Assembly: GCF_003814555.1 (NCBI RefSeq)
Contig: NZ_RKQN01000002.1
Coordinates: 496,001 to 560,000 of the forward strand
Direction: 5' to 3'
Source: Vulcaniibacterium tengchongense
Lineage (GTDB): Bacteria > Pseudomonadota > Gammaproteobacteria > Xanthomonadales > Xanthomonadaceae
Length of the DNA stretch: 64,000 nucleotides
The notes below the pieces were generated by a model. That model was not told the DNA's origin. It ran no database searches and worked only from the letters and a program-made list of their open reading frames with translations. Shown here piece by piece: positions 1 to 9,644 of the stretch (position 1 is the first letter of the stretch; the number at the start of each line of letters is the position of its first letter). The translations under genes and the position numbers were made by a program.

Positions 1-462
1 GCCGGGGTTGAGGTAGACGATCAGGTTGAGCCGGCGATGCCAGCGCTCGCTCGGGTGGTAGTTGAAGTCGATGTGCGGATCGAGCGCCGCGCCGTGGCGG
101 TTCTCGTGGGTGCCGCCGCCGAGATAGAACGGGTCGTACAGCAGCTCCGGGATGCCGGTGATGCGGCCGACCAGGTCGAGGAAGGCCGGCGCCCGGATGG
201 TCTCGTCCAGCGCCGCGTAGTCCGGCCCCAGCGCGCGGATGCGGTCGAGGGTGGATTTGCCGCCGGGCTTGCCGTCGTCGCCGATGTAGTTGCCGCGCTC
301 GAACGGCGGGAACGCGCGCAGCAGGGCTTCGGCGCGCTCGGGCGCGAAGAAGCCGTCGATCACCACGTGCCGGAACGGCGCGGCATTCAAGAAGCGCTCG
401 CGCCAGGCCTCGACGCGGTCGATCACGTGCGGACTCAGCAGGCTCAGGTTGGCGGCGGACAT
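1..462 (-). CDS. 2OG-Fe(II) oxygenase family protein (3' end off window)
   Basis: Only the first 154 codons are present; the gene runs off the left edge. The start ATG at 462 is preceded by a purine-rich AAGGATGAG. The visible part has the N-terminal helical segment of prolyl-hydroxylase-like dioxygenases (FRHVVIDGFF) and, at residues 130-132, an H-x-D iron-binding pair in LDPHIDFNYHP, followed by RRLNLIVYLNPG. The second histidine and the 2-oxoglutarate-binding arginine would lie off the window. The family uses iron and 2-oxoglutarate to hydroxylate a substrate; the substrate here is unknown. Confidence 0.8.
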   Translation of the reverse strand, partial: MSAANLSLLSPHVIDRVEAWRERFLNAAPFRHVVIDGFFAPERAEALLRAFPPFERGNYIGDDGKPGGKSTLDRIRALGPDYAALDETIRAPAFLDLVGRITGIPELLYDPFYLGGGTHENRHGAALDPHIDFNYHPSERWHRRLNLIVYLNPG

Positions 463-581
463 CGGCTCATCCTTGGGCAAGGACGCCCATTATGCCGCCC
501 GCGCCCCGCCATGACCTTCGGCGCTTGGTCCTCCGCCGCGGCGCTGGGATGCTGGGCCGTCTTCCTTCCGCGACGAACGCC

Positions 582-2393
582 ATGACCAAGCCGCTCGCTC
601 TCGCCATCGCCCTGACCCTCGCCGCGGCAGCGCCCGCGCTCGCCCGGGACGCCGCGCCCGCGGCCAAGCCCGCCGCGGCGGCGCCGGCGCAGCCGGCCTG
701 GGTCGCCAAGAGCAACGCATACGCGCAGATCCTGCTCGCCGCGCAGGCCGAGTTCGCGCCCGAGCAGATGTCGTTCTTCGGCGTACCCGGCTACGACGAC
801 CGCGTCGCCGACCTCGGCCCGGACAACGGCCGCCGCTTCCGCGCGGCGCTGGCCAAGGCCAGGTCCGAGTTGCAGGCCAGGCTGGCGGGCGAGCGCGATG
901 CGAACGTGCGCCAGGACCTGGAGATCATGATCCGCGCCGCGGACGAGAACATCGCCAGCAGCGAACTGGGCGAGCGCCTGACCCTGCCCTGGACCGACGC
1001 GCCGCAGCTGGTGTTCAACGGCCTGCGCGGCCTGCTGTCCGACCAGACCCCGCCCGAACGCCGCGCGCGTGCGCTCGACCGGCTCAAGGCCTACGCCGGC
1101 CAGGCCCCGGGCACGCGCCCGATCGCCGAACTGGCGCGGCAGCGCTACGAGGAACGCGCCGGCAACGCCAGGCTGCTGCGTCCCACCCGGCTCGAGGTCG
1201 AACAGGCCCTCGCCAACGTCGACACGTACCTGGCCGGCATCGACCAATTGTTCGCCAAGTACAAGATCGACGGCGCCGCCCCCGCGCTGGCGGCGCTGAA
1301 GACCCAGCTGCGCGACTACGCCGCCTGGGCCCGCGCCGAGGTGCTGCCGCAGGCGCGCGCCGACACCAGGCTGCCGCCGGAGCTGTACGCCAACCAGCTC
1401 AAGCAGTACGGCATCGACATCGACCCGCAACTGCTGATCCGCCGCGCCCAGGTCGAGTTCATGGAAACCCGCGCGGCGATGCGGCAGCTGGCGCCGCTGG
1501 TGGCGAAGGAGAAGAACCTGCAGGTCGCCGACCCGCGCGACTACGTGGCGGTGATCGGCGCGCTCAAGCGCCAGAGCATGCCCAACGACCAGCTCGAGCG
1601 GCGCTACCGCGAGGTGATCGACGCGATCGATCCGATCATCCGCAAGGAGAAGATCGTCGACGTGCCGAACCGGCCGATGGTGATGCGCCTGGGCAGCGAG
1701 GCCGAGTCCGCGGCGCAGCCGGCGCCGCACTTCCTGCCCGCGCCGCTGATCGGCAACACCGGCCAGCAGGGACAGTTCGTGCTGCCGGTGGCGGTGCCCA
1801 CCGCCGACGGCAAGGCGCTGGCCTACGACGACTTCAACTTCGACGCGGTGCGCTGGACGCTGTCGGCGCACGAGGGCCGCCCGGGCCACGAGCTGCAGTT
1901 CACCGCCATGGTCGAGCGCGGCGTGTCGCTGGCGCGCACGATGTTCGCGTTCAACTCGGTCAACGTCGAGGGCTGGGCGCTGTACGCCGAGGCCGAAATG
2001 GTGCCGTACGAGCCGCTGGACGGGCAGCTGATCGCGCTGCAGTTCCGGCTGATGCGCGCTGCCCGCGCGATGCTCGACCCGATGCTCAACCTGGGCCTGA
2101 TCGACCGCGAGGCGGCCGGCCGCGTGCTGCGCGACAAGGTCGGCCTGTCCGAGGCGATGACCAAGCAGGAGCTGGACCGCTACACCTTCAACGCCCCCGG
2201 CCAGGCCGGCAGCTACTTCTACGGCTACAGCCGCATCCTCGAGCTGCGCATGGAAACCGAGCTGGCGCTGGGCGAGAAGTTCGACCGCCTGGCGTTCAAC
2301 AACTTCCTGCTCGACCAGGGCCTGCTGCCGCCGGACCTGCTGGCCAAGGCGGTGCGCGAGCGGTTCGTGCCGCAACAGCGCGGCCGGCGCTGA
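582..2393 (+). CDS. DUF885 family secreted peptidase-like protein
   Basis: A 603-residue protein. The ATG at 582 is chosen because it begins a clean signal peptide (MTKPLALAIALTLAAAAPALA), although the frame stays open to 492. The family hallmark is HEGRPGH at residues 430-436, a zinc-peptidase-like motif, followed by NVEGWALYAEAEM, which may supply a third ligand. DUF885 proteins of Xanthomonadaceae are periplasmic or secreted and are presumed metallopeptidases, mostly without known substrate. It is divergent from the oxygenase. A second DUF885 gene lies at 37972-39735 but is not a close copy. Confidence 0.85.
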   Translation: MTKPLALAIALTLAAAAPALARDAAPAAKPAAAAPAQPAWVAKSNAYAQILLAAQAEFAPEQMSFFGVPGYDDRVADLGPDNGRRFRAALAKARSELQARLAGERDANVRQDLEIMIRAADENIASSELGERLTLPWTDAPQLVFNGLRGLLSDQTPPERRARALDRLKAYAGQAPGTRPIAELARQRYEERAGNARLLRPTRLEVEQALANVDTYLAGIDQLFAKYKIDGAAPALAALKTQLRDYAAWARAEVLPQARADTRLPPELYANQLKQYGIDIDPQLLIRRAQVEFMETRAAMRQLAPLVAKEKNLQVADPRDYVAVIGALKRQSMPNDQLERRYREVIDAIDPIIRKEKIVDVPNRPMVMRLGSEAESAAQPAPHFLPAPLIGNTGQQGQFVLPVAVPTADGKALAYDDFNFDAVRWTLSAHEGRPGHELQFTAMVERGVSLARTMFAFNSVNVEGWALYAEAEMVPYEPLDGQLIALQFRLMRAARAMLDPMLNLGLIDREAAGRVLRDKVGLSEAMTKQELDRYTFNAPGQAGSYFYGYSRILELRMETELALGEKFDRLAFNNFLLDQGLLPPDLLAKAVRERFVPQQRGRR

Positions 2394-2571
2394 CCCGCCG
2401 GTTGCGGACGCGGACGGCCCGGGGCCGCACGCCGGGGTACCGGCGCGCGGCGCGGGCGCCGGCCGGAACGAAGCGGCGCGGCGCCCCGGGCGTGCCCGCC
2501 GCCTGAACGCTGCCCCGGGCCCGCGGCCCAGCCACGCGGCACTCACGGCGCGGCTGCCTATACTCGGGCGC

Positions 2572-3435
2572 ATGGACGAGCTCTCGCACTGCGTCGCGCA
2601 GGCGCCGGCCACCGGCACGCCCCTGCTCGATCGCCACCAGATCGCCGTCGTCATCCCCGCGCTCAACGAGGCGCTGCGCATCCGCGAAGTGGTCGAAGCG
2701 GCGCTCGCGCACTGCCCGCGGGTGATCGTGGTCGACGACGGCTCCGACGACGGCACCGCCGAACGCATCGCCGACCTGCCGATCACCCTGCTGCGCCACC
2801 TGAGCCGGCGCGGCAAGGGCGCGAGCCTGCGCGACGGCTTCGCCGAGGCGCTGCGCCAGGGCGTGCGCGGCGTGATCACCATGGACGGCGACGGCCAGCA
2901 CAGCGCCGAGGACATCCCGCGCCTGCTCGATGCGGCCAACCGCTATCCCGGGCACATCGTGATCGGCGCGCGCCTGCGGAAGCGCGAGCGCCAGCCGCTG
3001 CACCGGCGCCTGGCCAACGCGTTCGGCGACTGGGGCATCGCCTGGGGCACCGGCTACCGCATCGCCGACACCCAGAGCGGCCAACGCTTCTATCCGGCCG
3101 AGGTGTGCGCGCTGCGCGAGGTGCCGGGCGAGCACTTCGTGTTCGAGGCGCAGATCCTGATCTCGGCCGCGCGCGCGCTGGGCGTGCGCTGCGTGTCGGT
3201 GCCGATCGAATCGCGCTACGGCCCGCCCGGGCAGCAGGACCGCTTCCGCCCGAGCCACTTCAAGCCGCTGCACGACCTGGGCCGGATCACCTCGCACGTG
3301 GTCGCGCAGGTGCTGCGCCACGGCAACCTGCTGCAGGTCTATCGCGACATCCGCGCCAACCCGCCGCTGATCGACGACCGCGACGGCGAGTTCGTGCTCG
3401 CGCCGGCGCCGCAGCTGGACGCGGAGGCGCCGTAG
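2572..3435 (+). CDS. Glycosyltransferase family 2
   Basis: A 287-residue protein of the DPM1/polyprenyl-phosphate sugar transferase type. Residues about 22-60 carry the nucleotide-sugar fold start (AVVIPALNEA, VIVVDDGSDDGT), and MDGDGQH near residue 105 is the D-x-D metal and sugar-nucleotide site. It has no C-terminal membrane segments, so it is probably cytoplasmic or peripheral. TATACT at 2559-2564 lies eight bases before the ATG and looks like a -10 element of a very short leader transcript. The donor and acceptor cannot be read from sequence. Similar transferases occur near xanthomonadin genes, and xanB2 is 1 kb downstream, but a link is only inferred. Confidence 0.85.
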   Translation: MDELSHCVAQAPATGTPLLDRHQIAVVIPALNEALRIREVVEAALAHCPRVIVVDDGSDDGTAERIADLPITLLRHLSRRGKGASLRDGFAEALRQGVRGVITMDGDGQHSAEDIPRLLDAANRYPGHIVIGARLRKRERQPLHRRLANAFGDWGIAWGTGYRIADTQSGQRFYPAEVCALREVPGEHFVFEAQILISAARALGVRCVSVPIESRYGPPGQQDRFRPSHFKPLHDLGRITSHVVAQVLRHGNLLQVYRDIRANPPLIDDRDGEFVLAPAPQLDAEAP

Positions 3436-3698
3436 CCGCGCGGCCCGCACGGCCGGATCGCGGGGGACCGGACCCACGCGATGCTTGTGCCGCGACCCAC
3501 GCCGGCCTGCGGCGCGCCCGGCGGCATCCCGCCCCCTGGCGTCCGAAGTACCGCGCCCCGGCCACGCTGCCTCCGCCTGCGTCGCGGGTGTGGTCACGCG
3601 AAAGCGACGCGCGTGGCTCGGCCGGGCCTGCGCGCCCGGGTGCGCCCGCCGAGCAGGCGGCCGCCGCCTCGCGAGAGGCGAAACGCGCCGCGAAGGGC

Positions 3699-4133
3699 CT
3701 ACCGCGCCGGCGGCGGGTTCGGAACGTAGATCGCGATGCCGTGCGCGTACTTCTTGCTGGGGCTGACGCTGACGCCGATGCCGCCGGAGCTGAAGCCGCG
3801 GCCGCGGAAGCTGCCGCCGCCGGCGCCGACGCCGATGCTGCTGTTGCCGTGGCCGTCCTCGGTGCCGATGAACAGCACGCCGTTGGCGCCGAGCTTGGCG
3901 GCCTCGACCCGCAGCTTGTCGAGCACCGCGTTCATCTTGTTCTGCTCGCCGAAGGTGAGCGGGCCGCTGGCGGTCTGCAGGCGCGCGATCTCCTCGAAGC
4001 CGCCCGGCGGCGCGGTGAAGTAGACCTGCACCTGCGCGGGGTCGATCGGCGGGCGCGGGCGTCCGGTGATCAGGTGCGAGCTGGCGCAGGCGGCCAGCAG
4101 CAGGACGAGCGACAGGAGGGACAGGCGGAACAT
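3699..4133 (-). CDS. Small lipoprotein, YbjQ/DUF4156-like
   Basis: A 144-residue protein read from the ATG at 4133. An in-frame start at 4187 exists but would put 18 residues before the signal sequence. MFRLSLLSLVLLLAACASS is a lipoprotein signal with lipobox LAAC. The mature part contains LRVEAAKLGANGVLF, the motif by which YbjQ- and DUF4156-type lipoproteins are recognised, then a glycine- and serine-rich stretch and YAHGIAIYVPNPP. It is presumably anchored in the envelope; function unknown. The 260 bases on its 3' side (3436-3698) hold no gene I can support. Confidence 0.7.
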   Translation of the reverse strand: MFRLSLLSLVLLLAACASSHLITGRPRPPIDPAQVQVYFTAPPGGFEEIARLQTASGPLTFGEQNKMNAVLDKLRVEAAKLGANGVLFIGTEDGHGNSSIGVGAGGGSFRGRGFSSGGIGVSVSPSKKYAHGIAIYVPNPPPAR

Positions 4134-4374
4134 CGCGGCGGCTCCCACGGCCGGAACGGCCGGCACGTAGCGGGATGCTAACTCCACCGGCGTGATGCGG
4201 GCGGCTCGGCGCGGCCGCGCGTCATGCCGCGCTCAGCCGGCGCCGACCGGGGACGCACGGCGCGGCGGGTATCATGCGCGCCATGGATCGTCTTTCCGCG
4301 CCCGCCGCGCCGGCGTCCGTGCCGGCCGCGCCCGCTTTCGTCCCGTTCCGCCCGCGTCGCGCGCGGCCCTGCCC

Positions 4375-5373
4375 ATGAGCGCGCCCGACCCGCTCCCCGC
4401 CCCGGCCGCGCGGCTGGCGGTCGACTATGTCCACGCGCCGGCGGCGGAGGTGCTGGCGGCGCCGGACACGCTCGCGGCGATCGGCTTCGGCGATGCCGCC
4501 CTGCCCGACGACCCGCGCTGCCTGCGCGTCGCCCTGCGTCCGCACGGCGCCGCGCCGCTGGAAGTCTGGCGCGGCCAAGGCCCGGTGGCGCGCGGCCGCA
4601 GCGACGGCGTGGCCTGGGCCGAGGACGGCACGCTGCAGTTCGGCGCGATCGAACTGGACGAGCCGGACGGCGACATCGAAGCCGCCGCGGAGCGGGCCTA
4701 CCGGCGCTTCGCGGCGTTCCTGCGCGAGCGCGGCTACCCGCATCCGCTGCGCATCTGGAACTACCTCGACGCGATCACCGAGGGCGAGGGCGACCGCGAA
4801 CGCTACCGCCGTTTCTGCGTCGGCCGCGCGCGCGGGCTGGGCGCGGTGGATCCGGCGGCGCTGCCGGCCGCCACCGCGATCGGCCGCGTCGCCGACGCCG
4901 CGGGGCCGCGCCGGCTGCAGGTGTACTGGCTGGCCGCGCGCGCGCCGGGCCGGCCGCTGGAGAACCCGCGCCAGGTCAGCGCCTGGCGCTATCCGCGCCG
5001 CTATGGCCCGCAGCCGCCGGGCTTCGCCCGCGCGATGCTGCCGCCGACCGCGGCGCCGATGCTGCTGCTGTCCGGCACCGCGGCGATCGTCGGCCACGAA
5101 TCGCGCCACGCCGGCGCGGTGCTGACCCAGCTCGACGAGACCCTGGCCAACCTCGCCACGCTGGTCGCGACCGCGCGCGGGTCGGCGCCGGCGCTGCCGG
5201 CCGCGTTCGGCGCCGGCGCGCGGCTGAAGGTGTACGTGCGCCATGCCGAGGAGATGCCGGCGGTGGCGGCGGCGCTCGACCAGCGCCTCGGCCCGCAGGT
5301 GCCGCGCATCCTGCTGCACGGTGCGGTGTGCCGGCGCGAGCTGCGGGTGGAGATCGACGGCGTGCATGCCTGA
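4375..5373 (+). CDS. xanB2: XanB2-type chorismatase (3-/4-hydroxybenzoate synthase)
   Basis: A 332-residue protein of the FkbO/Hyg5/XanB2 chorismatase family, which cleaves chorismate to hydroxybenzoates (3-HBA and 4-HBA in XanB2), precursors of xanthomonadin pigments and of ubiquinone. The family signature is well preserved: RIWNYLDAITEGEGDRERYRRF, CVGRARGLG, PAATAIGR, LQVYWLAARAPG, ENPRQVSAWRYPRRYGP, SGTAAIVGHESRHAG. The C-terminal half (RLKVYVRHAEEMPAV) is also typical. The ATG at 4375 gives the usual length; the frame is open upstream to 4192 without family similarity. In Lysobacter the homologue is LenB2. No pigment cluster is beside it here. Confidence 0.88.
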   Translation: MSAPDPLPAPAARLAVDYVHAPAAEVLAAPDTLAAIGFGDAALPDDPRCLRVALRPHGAAPLEVWRGQGPVARGRSDGVAWAEDGTLQFGAIELDEPDGDIEAAAERAYRRFAAFLRERGYPHPLRIWNYLDAITEGEGDRERYRRFCVGRARGLGAVDPAALPAATAIGRVADAAGPRRLQVYWLAARAPGRPLENPRQVSAWRYPRRYGPQPPGFARAMLPPTAAPMLLLSGTAAIVGHESRHAGAVLTQLDETLANLATLVATARGSAPALPAAFGAGARLKVYVRHAEEMPAVAAALDQRLGPQVPRILLHGAVCRRELRVEIDGVHA

Positions 5374-5517
5374 GGCGGCGGCCGCGAACGCGATGCGCGC
5401 GCCCGGGCCGTCGCCGGTGCCTGCGCGGCGCCTGGCCGCGGCGCCGCGACCGGAGCCACTTGCGCGGCGCGCGGCAGCCGCTATCGTGCGACCTTCATCG
5501 GCCGCGGAGGAACTGCG

Positions 5518-5766
5518 ATGGGACTGATCAGCCTGCTCTGGGGCATCGTCGCGATGGCATGGATGGTGGTCGCCCTGATTCCGTTGCTCGGCTGGGGCAA
5601 CTGGCTGCTGATCCCGTTCGCCGCGGTCGGCGCGATCATCGCCGCGATCGGCATCCTCTTCACCCGCACCGAGAACCGCGGCCGGGCCAAGGCCGGGCTG
5701 TGGCTCAACGGCGTGGTGATCGTGGTCGGCATCGTCCGCCTGAGCCTCGGCGGCGGCATTCTCTGA
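5518..5766 (+). CDS. Small two- to three-helix membrane protein
   Basis: An 82-residue, strongly hydrophobic protein with a good ribosome binding site (GGAGG, ten bases before the ATG). Three membrane segments can be drawn: residues about 3-22, 25-47 and 62-80, with a charged turn TRTENRGRAKAG between the last two. It resembles small inner-membrane proteins that are common and unnamed in Xanthomonadaceae. I do not recognise a named family. The TATCGT at 5482-5487 could be a -10 element. Confidence 0.7.
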   Translation: MGLISLLWGIVAMAWMVVALIPLLGWGNWLLIPFAAVGAIIAAIGILFTRTENRGRAKAGLWLNGVVIVVGIVRLSLGGGIL

Positions 5767-6150
5767 CCGCCGCCCCCCGGGCGCAGCGACGCGCCCGATA
5801 CCCGCCTCGGCACCCGGCGCCGGCGCATCGCGTGCGGGCGGGGGGCATCGCGCGCGGGCGGCGCGCCGGGTCGTTCCGCGGCCGCCGCCCGCATCGCCGG
5901 CCTGCATCGCGGTGGCGCGCGCGTGCGCCGCGGCGTAGCCGCGCAGGCCCGCAGCGCTCCACCCGGTGCGCGACACGGCGGCACGGCGTGCCCCGGACGA
6001 ACGCAACCGGATCGCCGCTCCGGCCAGGCCGGCGACATGCCGGTTCGGCATGAGCAGATGACGCAAAAGCTTTTCCCAAGCCGGCCCGCCGCGCGTTCAG
6101 ATGCGCCGGCGGACGGCACGCCGCCCCCGCCCACTTCCGGAGTCCGCCCC
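5767..6150. other. Intergenic region before the sulfate locus
   Basis: No gene can be supported in these 384 bases. There is a short imperfect direct repeat around 5823-5862 (two copies of a GCATCGCGxGCGGGCGG-like unit). From 6050 to 6082 lies the only AT-richer patch in the area, containing the perfect palindrome AAAAGCTTTT at 6065-6074. It is the most likely place for the promoter or an operator of the downstream operon, but I cannot match it to a known regulator site. Confidence 0.4.
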
Positions 6151-7626
6151 ATGCCCCGCCATCCCCGCGCGCGCAGCGCCGTCCGCCGCGGCCACCGCCC
6201 GGCCGTCCCGCATCCCTCCGCGCTGCTGGCGCTGGCGGTGCTGTGCGCGCCGGGCGGCGCCCACGCGCAGTCGGCGCCGACGGTGGAAGACCTGGCGCGC
6301 CGGCTGCAGGCGATCGAGGCCCGGCTCGGCGCGCCGCAGGAGGCCGCCGAACCGGGCGCCGACCTCGCCGCGCTCGACCGGCGCCTGCGCGCGGTCGAAC
6401 GCACGCTGGAACTGCAGGCCGAAGAAGCGTCCGCGAAAGCGGCCAGCGCCACCCGCGTCGGCCTGAGCGCGAGCAAGGGCCTGTCGGTGAGATCGCCCGC
6501 GCAGGACGGCGCCGAGCTGAAGCTGCGCGGGCTGCTGCAGGCCGACGGCCGCTTCTTCTTCGACGACGCGCAGCGGCCGCAGAACGACACCTTCCTGTGG
6601 CGGCGCGCGCAGCTCACCCTGGAGGGCACCTGGGGCCCGCTGCTCGGCTTCCGGGTGACGCCGGAGCTGGCCGGCGACAGCGTCACCCTGCTCGATGCCT
6701 GGGTCGATCTGAAGTTCGACCCGCGCGCCACCGTGCGCATCGGCAAGAGCAAGAACCCGGTCGGCCTGGAGCGCCTGCAGAACAGCGGCGCCACCGCGTT
6801 GGTCGAGCTGGGCTTCCCCGGCGAGCTCGCGCCGGGCCGCGACATCGGCGTGCAACTGCAGGGCGAGCTCGCGTCCTCGACCGTGTCCTACGCGCTCGGC
6901 GCCTACAACGGCGCGCCCGACGGGCGCGACGGCGCGACCGCCAACCCGGACGACGACCTCGAACTGGCCGCGCGCGTGTTCGTCGAGCCGTGGAAGAACG
7001 CCGGCAGCGCGCTGTCCGGCCTCGGCTTCGGCCTCGCCGGCAGCCGCGGCGGCAAGCACGGCAACGGCAACGCCTTCCTGCCGCGCTACCGCACGCCGGG
7101 GCAGGCGACGTTCTTCGCCTACCGCGGCGCGGTGGACGCCGACGGCACGCACGCGCGCTGGTCGCCGCAGGCCTACTTCTACCGCCATGCGTTCGGCCTG
7201 CTCGGCGAGTACATCCGTTCCGAGCAGGAGGTCGCGCTGCCGGCCGGCGGCGCGCGCGCCTCGCTCGCGCACGACGCCTGGCAGCTCACCGCCAGCTACG
7301 TGCTGACCGGCGAGGACGCGGGCTACCGCGGCGTGGCACGGCCTAACCGGCCTTTTACGCCGGGCGGTGCAGGCTGGGGCGCCTGGGAGCTGGTCGCGCG
7401 TTACGGCGAACTGGACGTGGACGATGCCGCGTTCCCGTCGTTCGCCGATCCGGCCAGCGCCGCCAGCCGCGCCGCCGCCTGGACGCTCGGGGTGAACTGG
7501 TACCTCAACGGCAACTTCAAGCTCGTCGCCAACTACAGCCAGACCCGGTTCGACGGCGGCGCCGCCGACGGCGCCGACCGCGAGGACGAAAAGGCCTTCC
7601 TCGCCCGCGCCCAGTTCTCGTTCTGA
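6151..7626 (+). CDS. Porin O/P family outer membrane porin (OprO/OprP-like)
   Basis: A 491-residue protein. The ATG at 6151 is chosen because it starts a long signal peptide ending at AHA-QS; the open frame extends upstream to 5923 in non-coding-looking sequence. After cleavage comes a short coiled coil ([16 protein letters not shown]) as in OprO/OprP porins, then a beta-barrel pattern ([45 protein letters not shown]) and a terminal phenylalanine for outer-membrane insertion (RAQFSF). The classic members carry phosphate or polyphosphate. Its position 19 bases before sbp suggests this one may serve sulfate entry; that is inference. Confidence 0.85.
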   Translation: MPRHPRARSAVRRGHRPAVPHPSALLALAVLCAPGGAHAQSAPTVEDLARRLQAIEARLGAPQEAAEPGADLAALDRRLRAVERTLELQAEEASAKAASATRVGLSASKGLSVRSPAQDGAELKLRGLLQADGRFFFDDAQRPQNDTFLWRRAQLTLEGTWGPLLGFRVTPELAGDSVTLLDAWVDLKFDPRATVRIGKSKNPVGLERLQNSGATALVELGFPGELAPGRDIGVQLQGELASSTVSYALGAYNGAPDGRDGATANPDDDLELAARVFVEPWKNAGSALSGLGFGLAGSRGGKHGNGNAFLPRYRTPGQATFFAYRGAVDADGTHARWSPQAYFYRHAFGLLGEYIRSEQEVALPAGGARASLAHDAWQLTASYVLTGEDAGYRGVARPNRPFTPGGAGWGAWELVARYGELDVDDAAFPSFADPASAASRAAAWTLGVNWYLNGNFKLVANYSQTRFDGGAADGADREDEKAFLARAQFSF

Positions 7627-7645
7627 ATCCCCACAGGAGAACGCG

Positions 7646-8659
7646 ATGAAACCGCTGTTCCGTCACCTGCTGCTCGGCCTGGCCCTGGTGCTCGGCGCCG
7701 CCGCGGCGGCCCAGGCCAAGGACCTGGAGCTGCTCAACGTTTCCTACGATCCGACCCGCGAGTTCTACGCCGAGGTCAACCGCGTCTTCGCCGCGCAGTG
7801 GCGGCGCCAGACCGGCCAGGCGCTGGACCTGCGCACCTCGCACGGCGGCTCGGGCAAGCAGGCGCGCGCGGTGATCGACGGGCTCGAAGCCGACGTGGTC
7901 ACGCTGGCGCTGGCCGCCGACATCGACGCGATCGCCGAGCAGGCGCGGCTGCTGCCGGCCGACTGGCAGAAGCGCCTGCCACACAACAGCGCGCCGTACA
8001 CCTCGACCATCGTGTTCCTGGTGCGCAAGGGCAACCCGAAAGGCATCCGGGACTGGGCCGACCTGGTCCGCCCGGGCGTGGCGGTGATCACGCCGAACCC
8101 GAAGACCTCCGGCGGCGCGCGCTGGAACTACCTGGCGGCCTGGGCCTGGGCCGCGCGCCAGTACCGCGATGGCGGCAAGGTGGTGGACTACCTGACCCGG
8201 CTGTTCCGCAACGTGCCGGTGCTCGACACCGGCGCGCGCGGCGCCACCACCACCTTCGTCGAGCGCGGCATCGGCGACGTGCTGATCGCCTGGGAAAACG
8301 AAGCCCTGCTGACCCTGCGGGAGCCGGGCACGCGCGACAAGTTCGAGATCGTGGTGCCGAGCCTGAGCATCAAGGCCGAGCCGCCGGTGGCCTGGGTCGA
8401 CAAGAACGTGGACCGGCACGGCACGCGCCAGGCCGCCGAGGCCTACCTGCGCTTCCTGTACTCGCCGGAGGGCCAGCGCCTCGCCGCCAGGCACGGCTAT
8501 CGCCCGGCCGAACCCGACAAGGTGCCGGCGGCGGAGCTGGCGCGCTTTCCGAAGGTCGCGCAGGTCACCGTCGACGCCGCGTTCGGCGGCTGGAAGCAGG
8601 CGCAGGCCGCGCATTTCGCCGACGGCGGGTTCTTCGACAAGATCTACCGGCCGCGATGA
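7646..8659 (+). CDS. sbp: Sulfate ABC transporter periplasmic binding protein
   Basis: A 337-residue protein with signal peptide [20 protein letters not shown] and a strong AGGAG ribosome binding site. Family motifs of Sbp/CysP are clear: [13 protein letters not shown] at the mature start, [12 protein letters not shown] (the anion-binding serine/glycine loop), [28 protein letters not shown] and [13 protein letters not shown]. It delivers sulfate (or thiosulfate) to CysTWA. It is 19 bases after the porin and 124 bases before cysT, so the five genes probably form one transcript. Confidence 0.93.
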   Translation: MKPLFRHLLLGLALVLGAAAAAQAKDLELLNVSYDPTREFYAEVNRVFAAQWRRQTGQALDLRTSHGGSGKQARAVIDGLEADVVTLALAADIDAIAEQARLLPADWQKRLPHNSAPYTSTIVFLVRKGNPKGIRDWADLVRPGVAVITPNPKTSGGARWNYLAAWAWAARQYRDGGKVVDYLTRLFRNVPVLDTGARGATTTFVERGIGDVLIAWENEALLTLREPGTRDKFEIVVPSLSIKAEPPVAWVDKNVDRHGTRQAAEAYLRFLYSPEGQRLAARHGYRPAEPDKVPAAELARFPKVAQVTVDAAFGGWKQAQAAHFADGGFFDKIYRPR

Positions 8660-8783
8660 AACCGGGGCGTGCCAGCTCCGGCCGCCGGCGCGCGGCGGCG
8701 CGCCGGTGGAACGCGGGCCCGCCGTATTCCGCCGCCATGGCGGTTGCGGGACGGGAAGCGCGCATGCGGCAGGTCGTCCCCCG

Positions 8784-9644
8784 ATGAGCGCCGTCGCCCT
8801 GCCCGTCCCGCGCCGTGCGCGCCACCCGCTGCCCGGCTTCGGCCTCAGCCTCGGCCTCGGCCTGGCCTGGCTGGGCCTGGTCGTACTGCTGCCGCTGGCG
8901 GCGCTGACCGTCCACGCCGCCGGCCTCGGCGCGCAGGGCTGGCTGCGCGCGATCCGGGACGAGCGCGTGCAGGCCGCGCTCGAACTCAGCTTCGGCGCCT
9001 CGTTCGTGGCCGCCTCGCTGGCGCTGCTCGCCGGCGCGCTGGTCGCCTGGGTGGTGGTGCGCTACCGCTTCCCGGGGCGGCGCCTGCTCGACGCGCTGGT
9101 CGACCTGCCGTTCGCGCTGCCGACCGCCGTGGCCGGCATCGCCCTGACCGCGATCTATTCGAGCAACGGCTGGGTCGGGCGCTGGCTGGAGCCGCACGGG
9201 ATCAAGATCGCCTACACCCCGCTCGGCATCGTGATCGCGCTGGTGTTCATCGGCCTGCCGTTCGCGGTGCGCACGGTGCAGCCGGTGCTGGAGGCGCTGG
9301 GCCGCGAGCAGGAGGAGGCCGCGGCCTCGCTCGGCGCCTCGCGCCTGACCACGCTGCGCCGGGTGATCCTGCCGGAGCTGCTGCCGGCGCTGCTGACCGG
9401 CTTCTCGCTGGCGTTCGCGCGCGCGCTGGGCGAATACGGCTCGGTGATCTTCATCGCCGGCAACCTGCCGTACAGGACCGAGATCGCGCCGCTGCTGATC
9501 ACCATCCGCCTGGAGGAATACGACTACGACGGCGCGATCGCGATCGCCGCGCTGCTGCTGGCGGCTTCGTTCCTGTGCCTGCTGGCGATCAACGCGATCC
9601 CGTCGCTGTTCGCGCACGAGCGCAAGGAGCGCGCCCGTGCATGA
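8784..9644 (+). CDS. cysT: Sulfate ABC transporter permease CysT
   Basis: A 286-residue inner-membrane permease (also called CysU). The ATG at 8784 starts just before the first membrane span. About six hydrophobic spans are visible, and the permease-ATPase coupling loop (EAAASLGASRLTTLRRVILPELLPALLTG) contains the EAA motif with its conserved glycine. ARALGEYGSVIFIAGNLP is typical of CysT. The reading frame runs eight bases into cysW, as expected for translational coupling of the two permease subunits. Confidence 0.93.
   Translation: MSAVALPVPRRARHPLPGFGLSLGLGLAWLGLVVLLPLAALTVHAAGLGAQGWLRAIRDERVQAALELSFGASFVAASLALLAGALVAWVVVRYRFPGRRLLDALVDLPFALPTAVAGIALTAIYSSNGWVGRWLEPHGIKIAYTPLGIVIALVFIGLPFAVRTVQPVLEALGREQEEAAASLGASRLTTLRRVILPELLPALLTGFSLAFARALGEYGSVIFIAGNLPYRTEIAPLLITIRLEEYDYDGAIAIAALLLAASFLCLLAINAIPSLFAHERKERARA

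Noticed and set aside
444-2939. Very long open frames antisense to obvious genes (for example 444-2939 minus, 41133-45149 minus, 58725-61823 minus)
   Set aside because: At this GC content stop codons are rare in every frame. These frames have arginine- and alanine-rich composition without family motifs and lie over well-supported genes.
6065-6074. AAAAGCTTTT palindrome as a sulfate-regulator operator
   Set aside because: The palindrome is only ten bases and does not match a site I can name. I mention it in the intergenic entry but do not call it.
5923-6150. N-terminal extension of the porin to 5923
   Set aside because: It would put 76 non-coding-looking residues before a complete signal peptide.
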